64,000 nucleotides of DNA from Exiguobacterium indicum HHS 31 (GCF_001939065.1 NZ_MPSZ01000002.1:186001-250000), one strand, 5' to 3'. Numbered from the stretch's first letter, positions 26,017 through 35,090 are shown. Numbers and translations: made by a program. The notes: generated by a model from the letters alone, not told the origin.

Positions 26017-26862
26017 ATGCGAAAACGTACACGCTGGTTAGTATCCCTCAGCGTCCTCGCATTAGGAAGCTGGTTTTTATATCGTGAAAATAACATCATT
26101 GATGTCTCACAGGTGACGGTTACGTCAAATCGCTTACCGGAAGCATTTGATGGTTATCGTGTCGTCCAAGTAGCAGATTTACATGGCAAGGCGTTCGGGA
26201 ATGAACAAGAACGACTACTGAAGAAAATTGATCGCGAAAAGCCGGATCTCGTTGTCATGACTGGCGATTTGATTGACTCGAGGCGAAACGGTGAAGAAGC
26301 TGCCCTTACACTCATGAAAGCGCTCGTCGATCGATACCCGGTCTACTTCGTCACCGGGAATCATGAGGTTCGACTCAATCTAACGATTTTGCCAAAGCTT
26401 GAACAACTAGGTGTCACCGTTCTCCGAAATCAATCACGTGTCATCGAATACCAAGGTCAATCGATTTCGTTACTCGGTATCGATGACCCGACGACGACAC
26501 GGTGGCGCGAAGGGCTATCAGAACCGGATGGGATTCGTCAAAGTCTCGATCAAGCATTGCAAGACGTGTCGCCTGATGCATTTCAACTTTTGCTTGCCCA
26601 TCGTCCGGAATATAAATCCTTGTATGCCGAGCGTTCCGTTGATCTCGTCTTATCCGGTCACGCCCACGGCGGACAGATCCGCCTGCCGTTTACGGAAGGT
26701 CTGTATGCCCCTGGTCAAGGATTCTTTCCAGCGGTGACGGCAGGTCGCTATCAGGAACAGCAGACGGAACTGATTGTCAGTCGCGGTCTCGGGAACAGCC
26801 TGTTTCCGTTTCGTCTGTTCAATCATCCAGAACTCGTCGTCTTGACGCTAAAACGACCATGA
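26017..26862 (+). CDS. Membrane-anchored metallophosphoesterase
   Basis: 281-residue calcineurin-like phosphoesterase of the YkuE/YaeI type. N-terminal positively charged membrane anchor RKRTRWLVSLSVLALGSWFLY, then the five metal-binding motifs: VADLHGKAFG, MTGDLID, VTGNHE, LAHRPE and SGHAHGGQIRLP. It acts outside or at the membrane face, probably on phospholipid or sugar phosphates (UDP-sugar or lipid A-type substrates are known for relatives). The start is ATG 26017, after GAGGTGGCTC; ATG 26005 lies within that site. Stands alone between two terminators. Confidence 0.9.
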   Translation: MRKRTRWLVSLSVLALGSWFLYRENNIIDVSQVTVTSNRLPEAFDGYRVVQVADLHGKAFGNEQERLLKKIDREKPDLVVMTGDLIDSRRNGEEAALTLMKALVDRYPVYFVTGNHEVRLNLTILPKLEQLGVTVLRNQSRVIEYQGQSISLLGIDDPTTTRWREGLSEPDGIRQSLDQALQDVSPDAFQLLLAHRPEYKSLYAERSVDLVLSGHAHGGQIRLPFTEGLYAPGQGFFPAVTAGRYQEQQTELIVSRGLGNSLFPFRLFNHPELVVLTLKRP

Positions 26863-26898
26863 AAAAAGAACGTGTGCCGCGGCACCCGTTCTTTTTGT
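26863..26898. terminator. Bidirectional terminator between the phosphoesterase gene and ywhD
   Basis: Stem AAAAGAACG-GTGCC / GGCAC-CGTTCTTTTT with A and T runs on either side. Confidence 0.9.
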
Positions 26899-27393
26899 TT
26901 AGACTAACGCTTCATGTAAAGCAGCGTCAGCATTTTCCCACATCTCCGGTTTATGTGTCTGCAAGAAATCACGTAACAATTCCTTTGAACGCTCATCCAT
27001 ATGATCGACAACGATCCGTCCTTTAAGGGATTTATCCATCTTGTTGACGTGATCAGCAAGAATCTTGAACCCGCGACGCGCTTCCGCATCGACTAGCAGA
27101 TCGCAGGCAGCGACACCACCATAATAGAATCCTTCTGGCTTACGACCGACCGTCACCCAGACGATCCAGTACAGTTTACCGTTTGGCGTATCGGCTTTGT
27201 CCGTCGTGAACTTGACGCGTTTCTCGATGGCTGCTTTCGCGTGCATCGCGCCCATGTCGATGTAAGCTTCGCCGTCTTCCGGAGAAATGATGACGGGTGA
27301 CATACTATTTAAGCTAAGTGTCCCGACACCAAATCCTCCGTGACCGTCTGTAGAGTTATCTGAAATGATATTAAAGTTAATCTTTTTTTCCAT
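26899..27393 (-). CDS. ywhD: YwhD-family protein
   Basis: 164 residues of the YwhD family, restricted to Bacillales and without known function. Diagnostic: FNIISDNSTDGHGGFGVGTLSLN, then GEAYIDMGAMHAKAAIEK, GKLYWIVWVTVGR and EARRGFKILADHVNKMDKSLK. In B. subtilis ywhD sits beside speE-speB, as it nearly does here. The start ATG 27393 is preceded by GGGGACAAAACACG; upstream in-frame codons run into the next gene. Soluble, no signal peptide. Confidence 0.9.
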   Translation of the reverse strand: MEKKINFNIISDNSTDGHGGFGVGTLSLNSMSPVIISPEDGEAYIDMGAMHAKAAIEKRVKFTTDKADTPNGKLYWIVWVTVGRKPEGFYYGGVAACDLLVDAEARRGFKILADHVNKMDKSLKGRIVVDHMDERSKELLRDFLQTHKPEMWENADAALHEALV

Positions 27394-27458
27394 CGTGTTT
27401 TGTCCCCTTTTAATCCTGTTGCTTCTATCATACCGTATTCCGAGGTGTCTGCAACCAG

Positions 27459-27983
27459 TCACTCGTAACGGAGAAGCTGTAATTGTTCCTCTGATGCTCG
27501 GCGAATCGTCGGGAGACGATAACACGTCATGGACGCAATTTCCTCATGCGCCGGAGGATTGACCTCTTCAAGATGAAGCAAGGCGCGGTCAAACAGAGTT
27601 TGCGCAGCACGACCGAACAAGAAGAAACGTTCCAGTGAAGAACACCGCGACCGAATCGCACGTAACTGATGCGCAAGTTCTCTCACTTTCGCCTCGACCT
27701 CTTCTTCCATGTCAGCTGTCGGTTTTCGATTTTGAAACAACGGTTTGAAACGTACATCGTCTTCAAGCAACGTCAACATCCCGTATCGCTTTGCTTCTTT
27801 TTGATTCAGCAGTTGAGCGAGTTCTTTATCCGTTACGAGTCGCCCGAATGGAATGTTCTGTTCAAAGACGATATCTGAGACTTCGAGTCCTTTAGCACCA
27901 GACAACGGATAATTCGTATCTTCCGGTAACGCCCGATCAAAAATCAGTAACGTATGAATCTTCTTCCGTATGATTGCGTCCAT
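27459..27983 (-). CDS. Uncharacterised protein
   Basis: 174 residues, not recognised. N-terminal alpha/beta part (IIRKKIHTLLIFDRALPED, then GAKGLEVSDIVFEQNIPFG) followed by a charged helical region (MEEEVEAKVRELAHQLRAIRSR) and a C-terminal PPAHEEIASMTCYRLPTIRR. No membrane segment or signal. The start ATG 27983 is 7 nt after GGAGAG. It precedes ywhD on the same strand with a 65-bp gap and is divergent from the tautomerase gene; probably co-transcribed with ywhD. Function unknown. Confidence 0.8.
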   Translation of the reverse strand: MDAIIRKKIHTLLIFDRALPEDTNYPLSGAKGLEVSDIVFEQNIPFGRLVTDKELAQLLNQKEAKRYGMLTLLEDDVRFKPLFQNRKPTADMEEEVEAKVRELAHQLRAIRSRCSSLERFFLFGRAAQTLFDRALLHLEEVNPPAHEEIASMTCYRLPTIRRASEEQLQLLRYE

Positions 27984-28080
27984 ATGTCTCTCCTTTTCTG
28001 CCGTATGTGTATGACTACCTTCGCTTCCGACAAGAATAGCTCCTACCTTATACCCTTCTTTTTCGAAAACGATGTTCGAA

Positions 28081-28111
28081 TTGACGAATCCCCTATCGAA
28101 TGCGCTATACT
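28081..28111 (+). promoter_or_regulatory. Possible promoter of the tautomerase gene
   Basis: TTGACG (28081-28086) and TATACT (28106-28111) with a 19-bp spacer, longer than the ideal 17. The start codon is 41 bp downstream. Confidence 0.45.
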
Positions 28112-28151
28112 GATGGCGTATCGTCATCATGTTAGAGGGGGAAATGAAGTC

Positions 28152-28337
28152 ATGCCATATGTTACGGTTAAAATGTTATCGGGTCGTACAGTCGAACAAA
28201 AACGCGCTTTGATTGAAAAAGTCACGGAAGCAGTGTCGGAAACGACGAATGCTCCTAAAGAAAACATCACGGTCTTCATCGAAGAGATGGAAAAAACAGA
28301 TTACGGTCAAGCTGGCGTCATGTTCGCGGATAAATAA
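28152..28337 (+). CDS. ywhB: 4-oxalocrotonate tautomerase-family enzyme (YwhB-like)
   Basis: 61-residue tautomerase. After removal of Met the N-terminal Pro (MPYVTVKML) is the catalytic base; Arg in SGRTVEQKRALIEKVTEAV and the C-terminal FIEEMEKTDYGQAGVMF complete the family pattern. The natural substrate in Bacillus is unknown; B. subtilis YwhB tautomerises 2-hydroxymuconate in vitro. The longer in-frame opening from 27954 overlaps the divergent gene and is not used, since Pro must follow the initiator Met. Confidence 0.92.
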   Translation: MPYVTVKMLSGRTVEQKRALIEKVTEAVSETTNAPKENITVFIEEMEKTDYGQAGVMFADK

Positions 28338-28342
28338 ACAAC

Positions 28343-28378
28343 AAGAGACGTCCGGTCGTTACCGTACGTCTCTTTTTC
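28343..28378 (+). terminator. Terminator of the tautomerase gene
   Basis: Stem AAGAGACGT-GGT / ACC-ACGTCTCTTTTT with small bulges, then T run. Confidence 0.8.
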
Positions 28379-28409
28379 CCATCTGCTTGATCTCTAAGGA
28401 GGAAAACTT

Positions 28410-29054
28410 ATGACTACTGTTACTGTACTTGGTGCGACCGGTCGAACGGGTCGCCCTTTGATTGATCGGTTATTAGAAGACGGCTACGACGTTCGTGCAC
28501 TCGTACGTTCCACGTCACCGGACTTACCCGTCCATGACCGACTTCACGTCCTGACGGGAGACGCGACAAATCCAGAGGATCTCGAACAAGCACTTGCAGG
28601 AAGCACCGCTGTCTTCAGTTGTCTCGGTACCGATCAACAGCAGGTCCTCTCGACAGCGATTCCACATCTCGTCACGAAGATGAAGGACGTAGGTATCGAA
28701 CGGATCGTCTTCATCGGTACAGCAGGCATTCTCGATGCATCAGAAGAACCAGGAAAGTATCGTTTCCAATCGAGTGAGTCCCGTCGACGCTCGACGATTG
28801 CAGCAGAGGATCACTTGAAAGCTTATTTGACCTTAAAGGATGCAGACGTCGACTTCACCGTCATCTGCCCAACACAACTGACGGAAGACAAAGCACTTGC
28901 TGCTGACGACCTGTTGATCGAGGCGACACGCTTCACTGCACCGACAGGACCGATTCCCCGGGAAAACGTCGCGCAGTTCGCCGTTGAAGTCTACCGTGAC
29001 GGAACCCATCATCGCGTCCGTGTCGGGATTGCGTCGCACGGTACGACTAAATGA
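28410..29054 (+). CDS. NAD(P)-binding SDR-like protein (atypical, YwnB/YhfK type)
   Basis: 214-residue Rossmann-fold protein of the NmrA/atypical short-chain dehydrogenase group. TVLGATGRTGRPLIDRLLEDG is the dinucleotide-binding loop (GATGxxG), VRALVRS the adenosine-recognition strand, and a Cys-Pro-rich C-terminal lobe follows (FTVICPTQLTED). The usual Tyr-x-x-x-Lys is not evident, so it may be a redox sensor or a flavin/NADPH reductase rather than a classical dehydrogenase. RBS AAGGAGG; single gene. Confidence 0.88.
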   Translation: MTTVTVLGATGRTGRPLIDRLLEDGYDVRALVRSTSPDLPVHDRLHVLTGDATNPEDLEQALAGSTAVFSCLGTDQQQVLSTAIPHLVTKMKDVGIERIVFIGTAGILDASEEPGKYRFQSSESRRRSTIAAEDHLKAYLTLKDADVDFTVICPTQLTEDKALAADDLLIEATRFTAPTGPIPRENVAQFAVEVYRDGTHHRVRVGIASHGTTK

Positions 29055-29059
29055 CAGAC

Positions 29060-29096
29060 AAAAAGAGCAATGGATCAATGATCCATTGCTCTTTTA
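29060..29096. terminator. Bidirectional terminator between the SDR and nucleoside transporter genes
   Basis: Perfect stem AAAAGAGCAATGGATCA / TGATCCATTGCTCTTTT with a very small loop. Confidence 0.92.
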
Positions 29097-29108
29097 TAAG
29101 TGTATCTC

Positions 29109-30287
29109 TTAAAGCAAGACGCTGACGACGATTGCCGTCAAGACACTGACGAGTGTTGCGCCGTAGAGTAACTTCAGACCAAAACTAGCCGCAACGCTTC
29201 CTTGGCGGTCGTTCAATCCTTTAACCGCACCAGCGATGATTCCGATTGACGAGAAGTTCGCAAACGAGATCAAGAAGACAGAAACGATTCCGAGTGTGCG
29301 TTCCGAGAATTCTTTTGAGTATTCTGGAAGGCTCAACATCGCAACGAATTCGTTCGTGATCAATTTCGTTGCCATGACACTACCGGCACTGACAGCTTCC
29401 GCCCATGGAATACCCATGATGAAAGCGAACGGTGCAAAGATGTATCCGAGGATTTCTTGGAACGAGATGTTTAGAACCATCAAGAAGATATCGTTGACCA
29501 TACCGATCAAGGCGTTATAACCGATCAACATCGCACCAACGATGATTGCGACTTTGAATCCATCCATGATGTATTCGCCGAGCATTTCGAAGAACGTTTG
29601 TTTTTCTTCGACGATTTCAAGAATATCTTCTTCCGGATCAACCGTGTATGGGTTGATGATCGAGACGATCATGAAACCACCGAACAAGTTCAATACGATT
29701 GCTGTAACGACATATTTCGGTTCTACCATCGTCATGTATGCACCGACGATCGACATCGAAACCGTCGACATCGCTGACGCACACAATGTGTAGAGACGGT
29801 TTGCTGGTAATTGACCGATTTGTTTTTTAACTGTGATGAATACTTCTGATTGTCCGATCGCAGCTGAAGCAACCGCGTTGTAAGACTCAAGACGTCCCAT
29901 ACCGTTGACTTTTGATAGGACGAAACCGATACCGCGCATTAAGAGTGGTAAAATCTTCGTGAATTGTAGAATCCCGATCAAAGCAGAGATGAAGACGATC
30001 GGGAGCAAAACATTGATGAAGAATGGTTGTGCGCCTTCGTTCGCTAAACCACCGAAGACGAAATCAATTCCGATTGCCGCATAACTAAGCAGTTTTTCAA
30101 AGACTTTCGCGACGCCACGAATGACGATATATCCGAACGATGTATTGAGTAAAATGAACCCAAGTACGAGCTGAAGAACTAGCATGACCGCAAGCGGTTT
30201 CAATTTGATGCCTTTACGGTTACTGCTGACAAGGAGTGCCAAGCCGAAAACGATAGCCAGTCCGAGTAGTGCGATAAGATATTTCAT
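29109..30287 (-). CDS. nupC: Concentrative nucleoside transporter (NupC/CNT family)
   Basis: 392-residue H+ or Na+ nucleoside symporter. The helical core carries the CNT motifs SYNAVASAAIGQSEVFITVK (G-Q-S/T-E motif of HP1-TM4) and EFVAMLSLPEYSKEFSERT with SFANFSSIGIIAGAVKGL (N-F-S-S motif of HP2-TM7). Imports nucleosides for salvage; ribo- or deoxyribo-preference not readable. RBS AGAGGGG; single gene. A sugar or nucleobase permease is unlikely given the two motifs. Confidence 0.93.
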   Translation of the reverse strand: MKYLIALLGLAIVFGLALLVSSNRKGIKLKPLAVMLVLQLVLGFILLNTSFGYIVIRGVAKVFEKLLSYAAIGIDFVFGGLANEGAQPFFINVLLPIVFISALIGILQFTKILPLLMRGIGFVLSKVNGMGRLESYNAVASAAIGQSEVFITVKKQIGQLPANRLYTLCASAMSTVSMSIVGAYMTMVEPKYVVTAIVLNLFGGFMIVSIINPYTVDPEEDILEIVEEKQTFFEMLGEYIMDGFKVAIIVGAMLIGYNALIGMVNDIFLMVLNISFQEILGYIFAPFAFIMGIPWAEAVSAGSVMATKLITNEFVAMLSLPEYSKEFSERTLGIVSVFLISFANFSSIGIIAGAVKGLNDRQGSVAASFGLKLLYGATLVSVLTAIVVSVLL

Positions 30288-30409
30288 GAAGTACCCCTCT
30301 ATCTATTAGTTGTTTATCAGTTGTACATTCGTACGATGTCTGACGTTTAATCTCTTTCCAAGTAATAGAATAATCAATATTTCGAAGAACTACAAGAGGA
30401 AAAGTTCAT

Positions 30410-31267
30410 TTAGTAACCGCTTTCGTTATTTTCATAGACTTTCAAGACAAACTTTTCCAAGCGTTCCCGAACATTGTCCTGACTAAGGTTTTGCCTTCCA
30501 TATGCTTTCCACCCCGGATAGACGTCGATCGTTTCAGGTCCAAAATCAAAAACAGCCCGAATATCCCACGCGTGATCGTAAGAACGTTTCGTCTGTTTGA
30601 GGTAGCTTTTTAAAAAATGATCCGCCATCTCAATGGATTCAAGCAAGGCAAGATTCAAACGACAATGCGCAAGGTCGACTTCAATGGGACCTACACACGC
30701 ATTAATCCAATCAATCGTATGGCACGTTCCATTCATTTCGTATAACACATTGACCGGATGAAAATCCCGATGAATGAATCGGATCGTTTGACTTTCGTCC
30801 GGTTCGACCGCAAGTAGCTGACGCCATCTCTCCGGATGCTGCGTCCACGTCGGAACGTGACGCTCTGTCGCATACGGTTGATAGACATACCGAGATTCTG
30901 GTATCGGTAGTGCATGAATCGCAGCAAGCATCTGTGCCAGTCGATCGACATATTGCTCATCCACCTGATCAAGCCGGATCTCTCCCGGCGAGCGGGTCAT
31001 ATATAACCACGGCGGGACTTCGTCTCTAACATCGGTTTGATAGTCCAACACATCTGGTGCTAAGTCACCTGCTGCTTGTAACGCAAACACTTCATGCAAG
31101 ACAAGATCCGGCTCCTCATGTAGCCAGTCTTGATTCGTATGGACGCGAAGAATTCCCTCACCGACTCGAAAAACAAGGGAGGATGTCGCGCCTTTTAAGA
31201 CTTCGACCTCTCCTCCTTCCTGTCCAAGCTGTTGCAAGATTTTCGTAAGGACAGCGGACGATATCAT
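30410..31267 (-). CDS. Aminoglycoside phosphotransferase-fold kinase
   Basis: 285-residue APH/choline-kinase-fold protein. The catalytic loop is IHRDFHPVNVLY (Asp base, Asn metal ligand) and the second Asp is in HTIDWINACVGP, which replaces the usual DFD/DFE. The P-loop-like ATP site is in the first 60 residues (VLKGATSSLVFRV). Its start overlaps the stop of the YwfO-like gene by 4 bp (ATGA), so it is translated with it. No known resistance gene; a metabolic kinase for a small alcohol (fructosamine, homoserine, choline type) is as likely. Confidence 0.88.
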   Translation of the reverse strand: MISSAVLTKILQQLGQEGGEVEVLKGATSSLVFRVGEGILRVHTNQDWLHEEPDLVLHEVFALQAAGDLAPDVLDYQTDVRDEVPPWLYMTRSPGEIRLDQVDEQYVDRLAQMLAAIHALPIPESRYVYQPYATERHVPTWTQHPERWRQLLAVEPDESQTIRFIHRDFHPVNVLYEMNGTCHTIDWINACVGPIEVDLAHCRLNLALLESIEMADHFLKSYLKQTKRSYDHAWDIRAVFDFGPETIDVYPGWKAYGRQNLSQDNVRERLEKFVLKVYENNESGY

Positions 31268-32571
31268 GATGTCACGCTGCCAATCAATAACTGGTCGATT
31301 TGCATCTTCTCATTCGCATGTTCGCGCAAGTCGTGCAAAATTTCTTGCGGGAAGAACAGCTTCTCATCCGTCTGGCGTGACGTCGCGATGGCTTGAACGA
31401 GTGGTGAAACTTGCGAAATCTCTTTCATTTGCCCATCCTTCATCTGCAACATGATCGGCTGCTTACTGATTTCACCGTTATCTCCATATAAATCGTAAGG
31501 AAGACGACTGAGTTTATCTTCAAGCAGATAATACGTCGGATTCAAGCCGATTGCTTCGAACAACTCACACAACTTATCGTGGACGAGTTCACGTTTTTCA
31601 GCCGGATAATCGACATACTTGAACAACTTCCGGTCAACGAATCGCCCCGATAGATCTGCAAGGATTGGATCCTGTTCATTCGCCCACTGCTGAAAATAGA
31701 AGTAGACGATTGTCTCATCCAGCCCAAGGAAATCACGCAACTCCATCTTCTGATCAAATAGCGGCATCAAATGGATTGGTGCAATCGCAAACGGATATGC
31801 GGACAGGTACAACTCCTGCGCCCGTTCGAGAATGGCTTTTAATAGGTAATCACTCGATCGTGTCACCGGATGCAGGTAGACTTGCCAATACATCTGATAC
31901 CGCCTCATGATGTAGTCTTCGATCGAATGCATTCCGGATTGTTTGACGACCATCTGATTATGGGCCGGACGCAATACCCGAAGCATCCGCTCGAGATCGA
32001 ATTTTCCGTAGCTGACACCGGCAAAATGCGCATCGCGCAATAAATAATCCATCCGGTCAACGTCGAGTTGTGAGCTGATCATCGTAACAAGCAGTTGATT
32101 CGGGTGCGTCTTGTTGATGATCGATGCTACTTCTTCCGCAAATCCGTCTCCGACTTGGTCGAGGACTTTCTTGATTTCCGTATCCCCGAGAATGATCCGC
32201 TCCGTCCACGTTTCGTGATTAACACCGAAGACGTTCTCGAATGCGTGCGAAAACGGACCGTGTCCGACATCGTGTAAGAGTGCCGCAGCCAGCGTCAACT
32301 CCCGGTACTGATCGTCCCAATCGGCGCGACCGTTGAAGACATCGATCAGTTGACGCGTGATTTCATAGACACCGAGCGAATGATGGAACCGTGTGTGCTC
32401 TGCTCCATGAAACGTCAAAAAGGATGTTCCGAGTTGTTTGATTCGGCGTAGTCGCTGAAATTCACGTGTACCGATCAGTTGCCAAATCAACTGATCACTG
32501 ACATAGATATAGCGATGAACCGGATCCTTGAAGACCTTCGTTTCCTTTAATTGTCCTAATGATTGATACAT
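31264..32571 (-). CDS. ywfO: HD-domain phosphohydrolase (YwfO family)
   Basis: 435-residue metal-dependent phosphohydrolase of the dGTPase-like HD family. HD motif AALLHDVGHGPFSHAFE, with the earlier His in HTRFHHSLGVYEITRQL and the later Asp in QLDVDRMDYLLRDAHF. The last 100 residues form the C-terminal domain seen in YwfO-type proteins. Relatives hydrolyse dNTPs. It heads a two-gene unit with the APH-fold kinase, which is unusual and might reflect shared nucleotide or sugar chemistry. Divergent from lipL, with AAAGGAGAG as RBS. Confidence 0.92.
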   Translation of the reverse strand: MYQSLGQLKETKVFKDPVHRYIYVSDQLIWQLIGTREFQRLRRIKQLGTSFLTFHGAEHTRFHHSLGVYEITRQLIDVFNGRADWDDQYRELTLAAALLHDVGHGPFSHAFENVFGVNHETWTERIILGDTEIKKVLDQVGDGFAEEVASIINKTHPNQLLVTMISSQLDVDRMDYLLRDAHFAGVSYGKFDLERMLRVLRPAHNQMVVKQSGMHSIEDYIMRRYQMYWQVYLHPVTRSSDYLLKAILERAQELYLSAYPFAIAPIHLMPLFDQKMELRDFLGLDETIVYFYFQQWANEQDPILADLSGRFVDRKLFKYVDYPAEKRELVHDKLCELFEAIGLNPTYYLLEDKLSRLPYDLYGDNGEISKQPIMLQMKDGQMKEISQVSPLVQAIATSRQTDEKLFFPQEILHDLREHANEKMQIDQLLIGSVTS

Positions 32572-32716
32572 ATGTTTCTCTCCTTTAAATCGTGTCTATG
32601 TCGTTGTTGTTCGGTTTTGTTTCCAAGGATTCCTGTCTCCCGCGGCGCTTCGCACAGAAACTTTACACACCCTGTGCTATAATGATGTCGCAAATCTACA
32701 ATAAAGGAACGAGCCT

Positions 32717-33538
32717 ATGGGAATCGAACTCTTAAAACAAGAACATTATCGTATTTTTGATCAAACGTCACTCGGAACTGCTTTCCATGCGACACAATCG
32801 TTTGCGATGGACGACACATTATGTGCTTCCGTTGCAACAGAAGGAGCCGCACTCCGCTCTTGGATTCACCACGAAACCGTCGTCCTCGGCATCCAGGATG
32901 CCCGTCTTCCTCATCTTGCTGACGGTGTAGCCGTTCTGCATGAACATGGTTTCTCGCCCGTCGTCCGTAACTCAGGTGGTCTTGCCGTCGTCCTCGACGC
33001 TGGTGTCTTGAATATTTCACTCGTCTTACCGGAACGCGGCGGCATCGATATCGACAGTGGTTACGAAGCGATGCTTGCGCTCGTCCGCCGCATGTTCGCA
33101 CAAGAAACGGACGCGATCGTCGCTGGTGAAGTCGTCGGATCGTATTGTCCCGGTTCTTATGACTTATCGATTGCCGGTAAAAAATTCGCTGGTATCTCCC
33201 AGCGTCGTGTCCGTGGCGGAGTGGCCGTTCAAATCTATCTTTGTGTCAACGGAAGTGGAAGTCAACGCGCCGCTTTAGTCCGTGACTTTTACGAGGCAGC
33301 GCTTCAAGGTGAAACGACGAAATTCGTTTATCCGACCGTCGTGCCGGAAACGATGGCGTCACTCGAGGAACTGCTTGGTACTCCATTGACAGTCGAGGAG
33401 TGCTTACGTCGTGCATATGAAGCGTTACTTGCGCTCGACGCTGATTTGACGCCCGCAACTTTGACGGAACTCGAGAACGAGCGATTCGGCGTCAACTTGA
33501 GTCGGATGCTTGATCGAAACGAAAAAGCCCTAGGTTAA
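32717..33538 (+). CDS. lipL: Octanoyl-[GcvH]:protein octanoyltransferase LipL
   Basis: 273-residue amidotransferase that moves the octanoyl group from GcvH to E2 subunits in Bacillus-type lipoate synthesis (B. subtilis ywfL). BPL/LplA fold with [20 protein letters not shown] and the essential Cys144 in [20 protein letters not shown], which LplA and LipM have elsewhere. The two-residue shift from Bacillus Cys150 is minor. RBS AAAGGAACG; followed by the degV gene 13 nt later, likely the same transcript. Confidence 0.9.
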   Translation: MGIELLKQEHYRIFDQTSLGTAFHATQSFAMDDTLCASVATEGAALRSWIHHETVVLGIQDARLPHLADGVAVLHEHGFSPVVRNSGGLAVVLDAGVLNISLVLPERGGIDIDSGYEAMLALVRRMFAQETDAIVAGEVVGSYCPGSYDLSIAGKKFAGISQRRVRGGVAVQIYLCVNGSGSQRAALVRDFYEAALQGETTKFVYPTVVPETMASLEELLGTPLTVEECLRRAYEALLALDADLTPATLTELENERFGVNLSRMLDRNEKALG

Positions 33539-33554
33539 GAAAGGAGAGAACGTG

Positions 33555-34403
33555 ATGATCCGATTGATCACAGACAGTGGTGCTGATGCACCAAAAGACA
33601 TGTTAGATGCATATGATTTTACGGTCATGCCATTCGGCGTATTGATCGACGAAGACACGTTCTTCGATGGAGAATCGATATCTCCGAAACAACTGTATGA
33701 TAAGATGCGTGACGGTGCAGCACCAAAGACATTCCAAGCAGAAGTCAGCCGGATGGTCGAGGTGTTCACGCGTCACTTCGAACAAGGGGATCCCTTCCTC
33801 TACCTCGCCTTCTCGAGCGAATTATCGGGAACATATCAAACCGCGAAGATGCTAGCAGAGGAACTCGCAGAAAAGTATCCGAACGTTCCTTATCTCGTAC
33901 TCGATACGAAAACCGCTTCGACAGGACAAGGATTGTTCGTTCTCGACGTCGCAGAATACGCACAAACGCATTCGTTTGAAGAAACAGTGGCTTATGCTGA
34001 AGCCAAAGTAAATACGATTCGTCATCTGTTTACAGTCGAATCACTCGAATATTTGATGCGCGGTGGACGCGTTTCGCGAGCTAGCGCCTTCATTGGTGGT
34101 CTCTTATCGATCTTGCCACTATTGACAGTCGAAGACGGAAAATTGATTCCAAAAGAGAAGATCCGTGGTCAGAAAAAAGTCATGAACCGGATCGTCGAGT
34201 GGATGGAAGAAGCACGTCCAGCGATTGACGGACATCGAATCATGATTGGTCATGGGGATTCGATCGAACGGGCAGAACAATTAAAACAATTGATTGAAGC
34301 ACAGTTTTCACCAAGCGAAGTCATCTTGACGATCGCCGGCGCAGCGATTGGTTCACATACAGGACCGGGACTCGTCGTCATTGGGTATGACCTTCCACGT
34401 TAA
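33555..34403 (+). CDS. DegV-family fatty-acid-binding protein (FakB type)
   Basis: 282-residue DegV protein that carries a fatty acid to the kinase FakA for phospholipid recycling. Diagnostic: IRLITDSGADAPKDM, FSSELSGTYQTAKML, and SLEYLMRGGRVSRASAF with the conserved Arg near the acyl-phosphate. The start is ATG 33555, 7 nt after GGAGAGAAC; a GTG at 33552 is too close to it. Co-transcribed with lipL, linking lipoate (octanoate) and fatty-acid handling; that link is inference. Confidence 0.9.
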   Translation: MIRLITDSGADAPKDMLDAYDFTVMPFGVLIDEDTFFDGESISPKQLYDKMRDGAAPKTFQAEVSRMVEVFTRHFEQGDPFLYLAFSSELSGTYQTAKMLAEELAEKYPNVPYLVLDTKTASTGQGLFVLDVAEYAQTHSFEETVAYAEAKVNTIRHLFTVESLEYLMRGGRVSRASAFIGGLLSILPLLTVEDGKLIPKEKIRGQKKVMNRIVEWMEEARPAIDGHRIMIGHGDSIERAEQLKQLIEAQFSPSEVILTIAGAAIGSHTGPGLVVIGYDLPR

Positions 34404-34430
34404 CGGCACTCATTTTTATCTTATAGTACG

Positions 34431-34474
34431 ACAAAATGGGACAGACTCTGTTTAGAGCCTGCCCCGTTTTTTTA
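34431..34474. terminator. Bidirectional terminator after the degV gene and the 71-residue gene
   Basis: Imperfect stem AAAATGGGACAGACTCT / AGAGCCTGCCCCGTTTTTTT with loop GTTT, a terminator for the convergent degV gene and, on the minus strand, for the flotillin operon. Confidence 0.85.
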
Positions 34475-34687
34475 TGAATTGTATCCGAAGAACAGCAATG
34501 CCATGCTTAATCCAAGCGAAGAGACGATGAACACGATCGCCATCCCACCCATTCCGAAGACTAACAGCTTCGGTAAATCACGTCGCTTCTTCAGAAGGGC
34601 AATTAATAACCCGACGTTGATCAAGAAGACGACGAGGAACGGAAGCAGCAGCATCCAACGCTCTTGCAGTAAAAATAAACTATCCAT
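34472..34687 (-). CDS. Small two-helix membrane protein of the flotillin operon
   Basis: 71 residues with two hydrophobic segments (LLPFLVVFLINVGLLIALL and GMGGMAIVFIVSSLGLSMALLFF) joined by a short basic loop KKRRDLPK. Not recognised. Last gene of the five-gene unit; overlaps the preceding gene by 8 bp. Likely a membrane accessory of the flotillin assembly; that is inference from context. Confidence 0.75.
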   Translation of the reverse strand: MDSLFLLQERWMLLLPFLVVFLINVGLLIALLKKRRDLPKLLVFGMGGMAIVFIVSSLGLSMALLFFGYNS

Positions 34688-35090
34688 TTCTTTGCTCCCT
34701 TCTTTCAGACTCCAAGAATGGTCGGAATAGATTCAGACATAAGAAACGGAATAAAACATAAGCGAACAGAAGTGTCGACACTACTTCGAAACCAACATAT
34801 CCGACATCACGCCACGTGATTCCTGTCGTCACCCCAGCGAACCAATACGGGAAGTCGACCGTCAACAGACTACATATCAAAGCAAGAACGGCTTCCTGAC
34901 GTGTTTGTCGATCGTAAAGTGAGTAAGATACCTTCTTTATATTGAATATATTCGCGATTCCGTCATCTGATGTGTATCCTTTGATGATGCCGATGACGCC
35001 GCCTAGTACCGCCAGTGCATACCATGGAAGTGGCCAAGCGACATGAAAAAGCAGGAGTGCGAACACAATCAATAAGACGCGGATTGCCAT
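34680..35090 (-). CDS. Membrane protein of the flotillin operon
   Basis: 136 residues, with four to five predicted helices: LLIVFALLLFHVAWPLPWY, ALAVLGGVIGIIKGY, QEAVLALICSLLTVDFPYWF and EVVSTLLFAYVLFRFLCLNLF. Not recognised by family; B. subtilis has the unrelated-looking yuaI at this place in its operon. The ATG overlaps the flotillin stop (TGATG). Function unknown. Confidence 0.75.
   Translation of the reverse strand: MAIRVLLIVFALLLFHVAWPLPWYALAVLGGVIGIIKGYTSDDGIANIFNIKKVSYSLYDRQTRQEAVLALICSLLTVDFPYWFAGVTTGITWRDVGYVGFEVVSTLLFAYVLFRFLCLNLFRPFLESERREQRNG

Noticed and set aside
30410-31267. Aminoglycoside resistance gene
   Set aside because: The fold is APH-like, but the protein lacks close similarity to any known resistance enzyme and is coupled to a housekeeping HD gene; a metabolic kinase is more likely.
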